Below are positions 17,501 to 25,236 of a DNA stretch of 64,000 nucleotides, piece by piece. Each line of letters opens with the position of its first letter. Position 1 is the stretch's first letter. The notes beneath the pieces are model-generated. The model saw only the letters and a program-made list of their open reading frames with translations, was not told the DNA's origin and did not search any database. Made by a program: the position numbers and the translations under genes. The stretch is taken from contig CAXTIU010000005.1 of assembly GCA_964244495.1 (NCBI GenBank), forward strand, positions 172,068 to 236,067, read 5' to 3'. This DNA is from RH-AL1 sp964244495 (GTDB lineage: Bacteria > Pseudomonadota > Alphaproteobacteria > Rhizobiales > Beijerinckiaceae).

Positions 17501-20500
17501 ATGAACGCCGGTCACCCCGACGCGGCTTCCCGCTGCGACACGAGGGCCGCCGCCAAGCCACCGCGCCGCTGGACGCCCCGGCGCGTCGCGTCCTCGTGCT
17601 GCAAGCTGACGGCGGCTCTCATGACGCTCGCCGTGGTCGCCCTCGGTTTACTCGTCGTCAGGATGCAGCAGGGGCCGATCCCGCTCGAAGGCCTCGGACA
17701 GAAGATCGCCGGCTCGCTGCACGATCGCTTCGGCAACGGCGCGCAATTCACGCTTGGCCCCACGGCACTGGTCCAGCGCGGTTTCGGACCGACGCTCACC
17801 ATCGACAGCCTGGCCGTCACGGGTCGCGACGGAACCCCGATCCTGTCCGCGCCGAAGGCGGAAGTCTCCGTCGACCCTTTCGCCCTCATGGTCGGCAAGG
17901 TCGTCCCCAGACGGCTCGACGTCTTCGACGTGACGCTGCGTTTGGTGCTGCTGAAGAACGGCGACCTCGCCGTGGCCGCCGGGCAGGGTAAGCCGTTCTT
18001 CGAGTTCGGCCGGGGCGGCGAGACGGCCGTCGGGCCCGCGGCCGAGAGGCTGAATGGCACCTCGGCGGCGGCGACCGGCCCGGCTGGACTCGCGCCGCCG
18101 CCGCGGCGCGCCGCCGTCATGAGGCAGGCTTCGGCGGCGATCCGCCGCTTCATGGACGTACTCACCGACCCGCGCAGCGCGATCGCTGCCGTGGACCGGC
18201 TCGGCATCGCGCGGGGCACCTTGGTGATCGAGGACCAAGTGACCAACGAGGCGACGGTCTACAAGGGCCTCGACCTCGCCTTCGACAGGGCGCGCGGCGT
18301 CACCAACCTGACCTTCTCCGCCGAAGGCCCGGGCGGCCGCTGGCGGGTCGCCGCGCTCGCGGACGGGTCGCCCGGCGCCGAGCGCCATTTCGGCCTCGCG
18401 GCGGACAACCTGTCGGTGGACGAACTGCAGCTGCTCGCCGGCACCCGCTCGTTCGGACTCGAGACCGACATGCCGTTCGCCGTCCGCTTCGACATGGGAC
18501 TGAAGGCGGACGATTCGCTGAGCGAGGCGGTCGGGACGTTTCACGTCGGTCCGGGCTACCTGCGCCTGGACGACCCCGATTACGAGCCGGTGTTCGGCAC
18601 CGCGGTCACCGGCGGCTTCCACTGGAACGGCGACGATCGCCAGATCATCGTCGACGCGACGCGCTACGTCGCCGGGTCGACCCACGTCACCATCGCCGGG
18701 CAGCTCATGCCGCCGCTGAATGAGGGCGAGCCCTGGCGCATCAGCCTCGCCACGACCGAGCCGGGCGTGCTCGGCCCCGACCGCAAGGGACAGACCCCGG
18801 TCGTGCTGGAGGGCGCGCAGTTCGCCGGGCGCCTCCTCCTGGGCGAGAAGCAGCTGATGCTCGACCGCTTCGCGCTGAAGGTCGCTGGCGGGGGCGGCAT
18901 GGCGCTGGCCGGGCAGGTCGACTGGCTCGATGGCCCGCACCTTCGCTTCGGCGCATCAATGGACCCGACGCCGGTGTCGGTGGTGCAACGCATGTGGCCG
19001 GCCTTCATGGCCTCGCCGGTGCGCGCCTGGATCCTCACCCACTTCGACGGCGGCACCGTCACCGACGGCAGGGTCCGGGTCGACTACGACGCCAACGCCC
19101 TCGCGCGCATGCGGGCCGACCGATCGCCGCCCGACGGGTCCGTGTCGCTCGACGTCGCCGTCTCGAAGTCGCGCTTGACGGTCCTCGACGGTGTGCCGCC
19201 GATCGAGAACGCGGAGGCCTTCGCCCACGTCACCGGCCGCACGTCCAGGCTGGATGTCTCGTCCGGCACGATCATCGCCGACGGCAAGCCGATCGCGCTC
19301 ACCGAAGGGGTGTTCGCCGTGGCCGACGCCGACCATCATCCGGTTCTCGCCTCCGTCGACGCGCACCTGGCCGGCAGCGTCGAGGCGGTCGCCGGCATCC
19401 TCTCGCGACCCGCCCTGAAGCCGTACGTCTCCCTGCCGCTCGATCCCGCGACGCTGCACGGTCAGATCGACGGCCACCTGACGAAGACGCTGAGCCTTGG
19501 TGCCGTGCCGGACGTGGCGGCGGAGACGCTCAAGGTCGACGCTAGGATCAGGAACTTCGTCGCCGATCGCCTGATCGGCAAGGAGAACCTGGAGGACGGC
19601 ACCCTCGCCATCACCGTCGACTCATCGACCGGCCTCAAGGCGGCCGGGCAGGGGCGCATCCTCGGTGGGCCGGCGACCTTCGAACTGACCCGCACCGGGA
19701 CCGCGCCGGTCAACGCCCTCATCGCCGTGACGCTGGACGACGCGGCGCGCGGCAAAGTGGGGTTGGCCGCGATCCCCGGCGTGACGGGCCCGATGACCGC
19801 GCGCATCAACGCCTCGCTCGGGGACACGTCCAGGATCAAGGCGCAGGTCGATGTCGATCTCGCCAAGACGACGATCGCCGCCGCGTTCCTCGGCCTCAAC
19901 AAACCCGCCGGCAGACCGGCCAAGGTCGCCTTCAATCTCGCGACCGGCGACGATCGCACGGCAATTGACGCCGTCAACGTCGACGTCGGATCGCTGCAGG
20001 CGCGCGGCACCGTCGATCTCGGGGCGAACTACGGCTTCCAGGGCGCGCGGTTCTCCTCGTTCAAGGTGTCGCCGGGCGACGACATGAAGCTCGACGTCGG
20101 CGTGAGCGACGACGTCTTCAAGCTGACGATCCGGGGCTCGACAATCGACGCGCGACCTTTCCTGAAGGCGCTGACCACGACGCCCGCCAACGACTCGACG
20201 CCGCTGTCGCGCAGCGCCAAGGCCGAGAAGAAGGAGGCCGACAGCTTCAAGGGCTTCGACATCGACCTCAAGTCCGGGCTGCTCACCGGCTTCAACAAGG
20301 AGGCCATGAGCAACGTCGACCTGATCCTGTCGAAGCGGGACGGTCAGATCCGGCAGTTCAGCGTGCAGGGGCGCTTCGGCCGGCAGCTCGTCTCCGGCAC
20401 CATGGGGGCCAACCAGCTCGTTCGGATCTCGGCGCAGGACGCTGGCGCGCTGGTGTCCTTCATCGACCTCTACAAGCACATGGAGGGCGGGTCGCTCAAG

Positions 20501-21058
20501 GCGGCCATGCAGATGGGTGGCGACCAGATCGACGGCAACCTGGAAATCGGGGACTTCACGTTGCGCGACGAGCCGGCGCTGCGCCGGCTGGTGGCGCAGA
20601 GCACGGAAGTGAGCGCGCCCGGTCAGGATGCCGACGCGGCCCGCCGCATCAACGGCTCAGCCGCCGCCTTCAGGCGGCTGAAGGTCGAGTTCCACCGTGC
20701 CGGCAGCCGCCTCGAACTGAAGGATGCGACGATGTACGGTCCGGAGATCGGCCTGTCGGTCGACGGCTGGCTCGACTATTCGCACGACCAGGTGGCGATG
20801 AACGGCACCTTCGTGCCGGTGTTCGCGATCAACAATCTTTTCGCGCAGATCCCCGTCTTCGGCGTCTTCCTCGGCGGTAAGTCGAACGAGGGCCTGCTCG
20901 CCATCACCTTCAGGATCTCGGGGCTGGCGAGTTCGCCGACGCTCAGCATCAACCCGCTGTCGGCGATCGCGCCGGGGTTCCTGCGCAACATCTTCGGCGC
21001 GCTCGACAACGCGTCGCAGCCATCGGGCGCGGCGCTGCAGAACGCGCCCTCCCGCTAG
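17501..21058 (+). CDS. AsmA-like/YhdP-type inner-membrane protein (DUF3971)
   Basis: This 1185-residue protein has one N-terminal membrane anchor (residues ~35-55, LTAALMTLAVVALGLLVV) and a very long periplasmic beta-rich body, the pattern of AsmA-family bridge proteins (YhdP, TamB, YdbH). The DUF3971 region lies in the first half. The AsmA-like C-terminal domain lies in roughly the last 250 residues, with GLSVDGWLDYSHDQVAMNGTF-type repeats and a terminal hydrophobic helix region (FAQIPVFGVFLGGK). Such proteins carry phospholipid between inner and outer membranes. Its stop overlaps the lipB stop head-on (CTAG, 21055-21058). Confidence 0.87.
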   Translation: MNAGHPDAASRCDTRAAAKPPRRWTPRRVASSCCKLTAALMTLAVVALGLLVVRMQQGPIPLEGLGQKIAGSLHDRFGNGAQFTLGPTALVQRGFGPTLTIDSLAVTGRDGTPILSAPKAEVSVDPFALMVGKVVPRRLDVFDVTLRLVLLKNGDLAVAAGQGKPFFEFGRGGETAVGPAAERLNGTSAAATGPAGLAPPPRRAAVMRQASAAIRRFMDVLTDPRSAIAAVDRLGIARGTLVIEDQVTNEATVYKGLDLAFDRARGVTNLTFSAEGPGGRWRVAALADGSPGAERHFGLAADNLSVDELQLLAGTRSFGLETDMPFAVRFDMGLKADDSLSEAVGTFHVGPGYLRLDDPDYEPVFGTAVTGGFHWNGDDRQIIVDATRYVAGSTHVTIAGQLMPPLNEGEPWRISLATTEPGVLGPDRKGQTPVVLEGAQFAGRLLLGEKQLMLDRFALKVAGGGGMALAGQVDWLDGPHLRFGASMDPTPVSVVQRMWPAFMASPVRAWILTHFDGGTVTDGRVRVDYDANALARMRADRSPPDGSVSLDVAVSKSRLTVLDGVPPIENAEAFAHVTGRTSRLDVSSGTIIADGKPIALTEGVFAVADADHHPVLASVDAHLAGSVEAVAGILSRPALKPYVSLPLDPATLHGQIDGHLTKTLSLGAVPDVAAETLKVDARIRNFVADRLIGKENLEDGTLAITVDSSTGLKAAGQGRILGGPATFELTRTGTAPVNALIAVTLDDAARGKVGLAAIPGVTGPMTARINASLGDTSRIKAQVDVDLAKTTIAAAFLGLNKPAGRPAKVAFNLATGDDRTAIDAVNVDVGSLQARGTVDLGANYGFQGARFSSFKVSPGDDMKLDVGVSDDVFKLTIRGSTIDARPFLKALTTTPANDSTPLSRSAKAEKKEADSFKGFDIDLKSGLLTGFNKEAMSNVDLILSKRDGQIRQFSVQGRFGRQLVSGTMGANQLVRISAQDAGALVSFIDLYKHMEGGSLKAAMQMGGDQIDGNLEIGDFTLRDEPALRRLVAQSTEVSAPGQDADAARRINGSAAAFRRLKVEFHRAGSRLELKDATMYGPEIGLSVDGWLDYSHDQVAMNGTFVPVFAINNLFAQIPVFGVFLGGKSNEGLLAITFRISGLASSPTLSINPLSAIAPGFLRNIFGALDNASQPSGAALQNAPSR

Positions 21059-21930
21059 GACGCGACGAGCCGCGTCGGACCGAACGCCACCTCGAAGCTG
21101 GCGCGCAACGCGGCATCGACCTCGGCCGGCGTGACGGCGTGCCCGAGATCGGCGAGGCTCGTCACGCCGAAACGCGCGTCGGCGATGCCGCAAGGCGTGA
21201 TGTCGGCGTAGTGCGACAGGTCCGGCCCGACATTGAGCGAGATGCCGTGGAAGCTCACCCAGCGCCGGACGCGGATACCGATGGCGGCGATCTTGTCCTC
21301 GGCTATCTCGTCCTCGGCGATCGTGCCGCCGGGGCCGCGCGACCGGTCGGGGCGGGCCACCCAGACGCCGACGCGGTCCTCGCGCCGCTCCCCTCGGATC
21401 GCGAAGGCGGCGAGCGTGTCGATGATCCACCGTTCCAGCGACGCGACGAAGGCACGGACGTCAGGCTCGCGTGCCCGGAGGTCGAGCATGACGTAGGCCA
21501 CCCTTTGGCCGGGACCGTGGTACGTCATCTGGCCGCCGCGCCCCGTCCGGTGAACGGGGAAGCGCAGACCGTCGCCGACGGCGCGGGTCGACGTGCCGGC
21601 GGTGTAGAGCGGCGGATGTTCCAGCAGCCACACCCGCTCCTCCGCCTCGCCGCGCGCGATCGCCTCGGCGCGTCGCTCCATCGCCGCGACGGCGTCCTCG
21701 TAGCCGACCGGCCCCTCGTGGACGCACCATTCGACCGGCCTCGCGTCCGGTCTCGCCATCGATCGTTGCGGCCGCATCCGGCCGCCCGCCGCGCCGGCTT
21801 GGCGGACGTCGCTCACGCCCGAAGGCGACGCGGCACCGGTCGGGAATGTCGACGACGCGCCTGCCGACGGTACGCCTGCCGGTGACACGGAGCGGTGATG
21901 AAGGATCTCTTCGGGATCGCTGACGTTCAT
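21055..21930 (-). CDS. lipB: octanoyl-[acyl-carrier-protein]:protein N-octanoyltransferase
   Basis: LipB transfers octanoate from ACP to lipoyl domains. The core is clear: LEHPPLYTAGTS, RGGQMTYHGPGQ, the acyl-site Lys region around IAAIGIRVRRWVSFHG, and the catalytic Cys in ITPCGI. Two features are unusual. One is an N-terminal extension of ~65 Pro/Ser/Ala-rich residues. The other is an insertion before the catalytic Lys that encodes a short repeat (EDEIAEDKIA), matching a 15-bp tandem duplication at 21291-21320. ATG 21930 is taken as the start. Internal Met codons just before the conserved core (about 52 and 58 residues in) are possible if the extension is not translated. Confidence 0.92.
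   Translation of the reverse strand: MNVSDPEEILHHRSVSPAGVPSAGASSTFPTGAASPSGVSDVRQAGAAGGRMRPQRSMARPDARPVEWCVHEGPVGYEDAVAAMERRAEAIARGEAEERVWLLEHPPLYTAGTSTRAVGDGLRFPVHRTGRGGQMTYHGPGQRVAYVMLDLRAREPDVRAFVASLERWIIDTLAAFAIRGERREDRVGVWVARPDRSRGPGGTIAEDEIAEDKIAAIGIRVRRWVSFHGISLNVGPDLSHYADITPCGIADARFGVTSLADLGHAVTPAEVDAALRASFEVAFGPTRLVAS
21291..21320 (+). repeat. 15-bp tandem duplication inside lipB
   Basis: Two adjacent 15-bp units (21291-21305 and 21306-21320) differ at only two positions and encode the repeated Ile-Ala-Glu-Asp element just before the LipB active-site Lys. It looks like a recent in-frame slippage. Confidence 0.6.
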
Positions 21931-22044
21931 GGCTCGCTCTCGCTCGTTCCTATTCCAGCCTCGCGCCGTCATGGCAAGGCTTGCATCCCGAAACGAAGGA
22001 CGGGCGGACATCGGTGCCCGCGCCCGCGAAACAGGGCGCGCCGC

Positions 22045-22072
22045 TTGTCAGTCCCGAGACGATTTGTTAGAG
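22045..22072 (+). promoter_or_regulatory. promoter for tRNA-Leu
   Basis: TTGTCA at 22045-22050 and TTAGAG at 22067-22072 lie 16 bp apart, with the tRNA 5' end 42 bp beyond the -10. This is a plausible stable-RNA promoter. Confidence 0.45.
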
Positions 22073-22114
22073 GAACCGGCGCTCTCGGATCGGCCGCTGG
22101 ACCGATGCCCGCGC

Positions 22115-22199
22115 GCGGCCATGGCGGAATTGGTAGACGCGCTAGCTTGAGGTGCTAGTCGGGAGACCGGTGGAGGTTCGAGTCCTCTTGGCCGCACCA
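22115..22199 (+). tRNA. tRNA-Leu (anticodon GAG)
   Basis: The acceptor stem GCGGCCA pairs fully with TGGCCGC. The D-arm GCGGAATTGGTAGACGCGC is the leucine type. The anticodon stem CTAGC/GCTAG encloses TTGAGGT (anticodon GAG), a long variable arm follows (class II tRNA), then the GGTTCGAGTCC T-arm. A genomic CCA (22197-22199) is encoded. Confidence 0.97.
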
Positions 22200-22476
22200 T
22201 CGATCACCACGCTGCAGAGCCGGCATTTCCTGTCGCGAGCGGGCGGCTCCTAATCCCGTGGTCCGCGTCCACAGAAGCCGGCAAAGGGGCCGGCGCGTGT
22301 CGTGCGCTTGGTGATCACGCTCGGCATGCTGACGCCGTGTTCGTTCGCGCGGGGACCCCGGCTCCCGATACGATATCGTTCGTCGGGGCAGGCGCGCACC
22401 GGTGCGACGTTCGCCTCGGGTCCGCGCTCCCGTACGACCGGCCTCGGCTTGAGCCGACCCTAACGCGGACACGGCG
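22200..22476 (+). other. 277-bp region between tRNA-Leu and mgtE, no gene seen
   Basis: No convincing coding frame. It holds a GCCGGC-AAAGGG-GCCGGC hairpin (about 22277-22294), a long-range inverted repeat GATCACCA/TGGTGATC flanking it, and an ACGATATCGT palindrome. I found no match to the Mg2+-sensing M-box that often precedes mgtE in other phyla. It presumably contains the mgtE promoter. Confidence 0.4.
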
Positions 22477-23895
22477 ATGAGCGACGTCGACGAACGGCCC
22501 GACCAGGACGCCCAGCGTCGGCACGCCCCCCGCGGCGATGCCGACCACATGACGCCCGACCTCATCGCCGCCGTCGAGGCCGCGATCGGCGCGCGGGACC
22601 GTCATGCTCTGGAAGGCTTCACCCGGAACCTGCACGAGTCCGATCTCGCGGCGCTCATCGAGGCCATCGAGCCGGCGCGCCGTTCCGAGCTGATCGCCAT
22701 CCTCGGCCGCGACTTCGACTTCGCCGCCCTGACGGAGGTCGACGAGAACATCCGCGAGGAGATCCTCGACGACCTGCCGAATGACGCCGTCGCGCTCTAC
22801 GTGCGCGATCTCGAGAGCGACGACGCGGTCACCCTGCTGGAGACGCTCGACGGGGCCGACCGGGCCGAGGTGCTCCAGGCGCTGCCGGCGGTGGATCGCG
22901 CCGCGCTGCAGCGCTCCCTGCGCTTCCCCGAAGGATCGGCCGGCCGCTTGATGCAGACGACGACCGTGAGCGTGCCGGCGTTCTGGACGGAGGGGCAGGC
23001 CATCGACATGCTGCGCGATGCCTCCGCCGACGATCTGCCGGATCAGTTCTACGAGGTCTTCGTCGTTGATCCCGCGCATCGCCTGCTCGGCAACGTCTTC
23101 CTCGACGCCCTGATGCGATCGACGCCCGACCGGCGGCTCGGCGACGTGATGCGGCTCGACCGGCGGCGGGTGTCGACCACCGACCGCGTCGAGGACGTGG
23201 CCGAACTCTTCGAGCGCTACAACCTCGTCTCGGCACCGGTCGTGGACGAGACGGAGCGCCTCGTCGGCGTCATCACGATCGACGACGTGGTCGACGTGAT
23301 CCGCGAGGAGGCCGATCAGGAGATCAAGGCGCTCGGCGGCGTGTCGGCCGACGAGATCCTGTCCGACAAGGTCCTGTCGATCGCCAGGGGCCGCTTCCTG
23401 TGGCTCCTCGTCAACCTCGCCACCGCCTTCGTCGCCTCGTCCGTTCTGGGCGCGTTCCAGGATCAGCTGGAGAAGATGGTGGCCCTGGCCGTCCTGGCGC
23501 CCATCGTCGCGAGCCAGGGCGGCAACGGCGCGACGCAGACCATGACCGTCGTCATCCGTGCCCTGGCGACGCGGGAACTGTCCCGATCCAACGCCGCGCG
23601 CGTGATCGGCCGTGAGCTGCTGGTCGGCGCGCTCAACGGCCTCGCCTTCGGCGTCATCACCGGCATCGGCGCCTCGCTCTGGTTCGGGAGGGGCGGGCTC
23701 GGCGTCGTCATCGCCGCCGCCATGCTCACCAACCTCGTCGCCGGCGCGCTCGGCGGGATCCTCGTCCCGTTGACGCTCGAATACCTCGACATCGACCCGG
23801 CCGTGTCCTCCTCGGCCTTCGTGACGACGGTCACGGACGTCGTCGGCTATTCCTCGTTCCTTGGCTTCGCCACGTTGTGGTATCACCTCGCATGA
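22477..23895 (+). CDS. mgtE: magnesium transporter MgtE
   Basis: This 472-residue Mg2+ channel has the standard build: an N-terminal superhelical domain (residues ~20-140), two CBS domains (~140-270, with RLLGNVFLDALMR and ERLVGVITIDDVVDVI), a connecting helix, and five membrane helices in the last 190 residues. The pore segment includes LAVLAPIVASQGGNGATQT, where PxxxSxGGNxGTQ is the family signature. Uptake is gated by cytosolic Mg2+ bound to the N and CBS domains. The stop overlaps the next gene's start (ATGA). Confidence 0.96.
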   Translation: MSDVDERPDQDAQRRHAPRGDADHMTPDLIAAVEAAIGARDRHALEGFTRNLHESDLAALIEAIEPARRSELIAILGRDFDFAALTEVDENIREEILDDLPNDAVALYVRDLESDDAVTLLETLDGADRAEVLQALPAVDRAALQRSLRFPEGSAGRLMQTTTVSVPAFWTEGQAIDMLRDASADDLPDQFYEVFVVDPAHRLLGNVFLDALMRSTPDRRLGDVMRLDRRRVSTTDRVEDVAELFERYNLVSAPVVDETERLVGVITIDDVVDVIREEADQEIKALGGVSADEILSDKVLSIARGRFLWLLVNLATAFVASSVLGAFQDQLEKMVALAVLAPIVASQGGNGATQTMTVVIRALATRELSRSNAARVIGRELLVGALNGLAFGVITGIGASLWFGRGGLGVVIAAAMLTNLVAGALGGILVPLTLEYLDIDPAVSSSAFVTTVTDVVGYSSFLGFATLWYHLA

Positions 23896-24323
23896 GCACA
23901 GCCGCCGACGTCAAAACCCTGCTCGGTCTCGAGCCCCATCCCGAGGGTGGTTGGTACCGGGAGACGTTCCGCGACGCGCGTCAATTCGAGGGCCGCGCCG
24001 CCTCGACCGCGATCTACTTCCTGCTCGATGTCGGGGAGGTGTCGGAGTGGCATCGCGTCGACGCGGTCGAGGCATGGCACTGGCACGCCGGCGCGCCGCT
24101 GGTGATCACGCTGAGCCCTAACGGTCACGACGCCGCCAGCCACCATCTCGGCCCCGACCTCGCCGCCGGGCAGCGCCCGCAGATCGTCGTACCCGCGCAT
24201 CATTGGCAGACCGCGACGAGCCTCGGCGCATGGACCCTGGTCGGCTGCACCGTGGCGCCTGGCTTCCGCTTCGAAGGGTTCGAGCGGGCACCGCCGGGCT
24301 GGCGGCCGATCCCACGGCGCTGA
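23892..24323 (+). CDS. DUF985 cupin-fold protein
   Basis: This 143-residue single-domain cupin matches the DUF985 family: LEPHPEGGWYRETFR near the N-terminus, STAIYFLL, SEWHRVDAVEAWHWHAG (metal-ligand His positions) and WQTATSLGAWTLVGCTVAPGF near the end. Members are small sugar-binding-like cupins without an assigned reaction. Its ATG at 23892 overlaps the mgtE stop by four bases, so it is translationally coupled to mgtE; no functional link is known. Confidence 0.92.
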   Translation: MSTAADVKTLLGLEPHPEGGWYRETFRDARQFEGRAASTAIYFLLDVGEVSEWHRVDAVEAWHWHAGAPLVITLSPNGHDAASHHLGPDLAAGQRPQIVVPAHHWQTATSLGAWTLVGCTVAPGFRFEGFERAPPGWRPIPRR

Positions 24324-24490
24324 AGGACGCGAGCCGGCCTTGCCCCTCGGTGCAAGCCGTGCTCATGACGCGGCCGACCGGTCACGGCGCCGGCGAAAAC
24401 GCGCCGCGTTCGTTGACGTGGCTTGCTGGGCCACGCCGGTCAAGTCATAGGTCGGGCCTGACGGGCCATCGCCTGATCCAGGAGGTCCAT

Positions 24491-24997
24491 GTGCGCGCGA
24501 AGACGCTTGCCGGCATCATCCTCGCCGGTCTCACCCTTGCCGCCTCCGTGCCGGCCGGTGAGGGGACCGCCGCGGCGGAATCGCTCCATCCCGACGGGCA
24601 GATGCGCTGCTCGCTCGCCGGGGGCTTCGGCTACGTCGTCGTCGGGCAACGCGCGATCAATTGCACGTGGCGCCGCTTCGACGGGACGGTGGAGTTCTAC
24701 CTCGGGTCGTCCGGCAAGGTCGGCGTCGACCTCGGGCCGACCAACGCCGTCAGCGTCATCTACGACGTGCGGACCCCCGATCCCGCGCCGCCGGGCGTGC
24801 TGCAGGGGTCCTTCGCCGGTCCGGGCGTCGATCTGACGGTGATCAGCGGCTACGGCGCGGACGTCCTTTTCGGGGACCAGCGCGTGGTCCTGACGCCGGC
24901 GGCGAACACCTTCGCCACCGGAATCAACATCGGGATCGGTTTGAGCCGGCTGCGCTTGACCTACGCGGGGCGGGAACCACGCCGCGGACACCGCTAG
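24491..24997 (+). CDS. DUF992 family secreted protein
   Basis: This 168-residue protein has a cleavable signal peptide (residues 1 to about 30). The mature part matches the DUF992 pattern: an MRCSLAGGFGYVV start, a second Cys in INCTW, then KVGVDLG, a W/Y-V-x-T strand and FATGINIGIGLSRL at the end. DUF992 proteins are small periplasmic beta-barrel-like proteins restricted to alphaproteobacteria, with unknown function. The start is GTG 24491, 5 bp after a GGAGG site. The ATG two bases earlier is in another frame. Confidence 0.82.
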   Translation: MRAKTLAGIILAGLTLAASVPAGEGTAAAESLHPDGQMRCSLAGGFGYVVVGQRAINCTWRRFDGTVEFYLGSSGKVGVDLGPTNAVSVIYDVRTPDPAPPGVLQGSFAGPGVDLTVISGYGADVLFGDQRVVLTPAANTFATGINIGIGLSRLRLTYAGREPRRGHR

Positions 24998-25201
24998 CAC
25001 CGGTGCGCGCGAGAGGCCGGTGCGCACGCGTCGGACCGAGACCATCCGTCGTCGCGGTGGGCGGCACCGACCGCAACCTCATGTGTCCGGCCGTGTCGGC
25101 TCAAGCGTATCGCACCGCTTCGGCGATGGAGGACGTCGGCGGTGCGCGGGTGCCGCAACGTCGTCGCCGACGCGGCCGGTAACAAAATCCTAAGGGTATT
25201 A

Positions 25202-25216
25202 ACCTCATCTTGAGGT
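25202..25216 (+). promoter_or_regulatory. short inverted repeat in the AT-rich leader of the GGDEF-EAL gene
   Basis: ACCTCA (25202-25207) and TGAGGT (25211-25216) form a perfect 6-bp stem with a 3-nt loop, 20 bp before the start codon and inside an unusually AT-rich stretch for this window (about 25180-25235). It could be an operator half-site pair or an mRNA hairpin near the ribosome site CGAGGA. Confidence 0.35.
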
Positions 25217-25236
25217 ATATTATCTCGAGGATTGCC

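Noticed and set aside
22200..22476. M-box Mg2+ riboswitch ahead of mgtE
   Set aside because: The region has hairpins but none of the conserved M-box core sequence that I can recognise.
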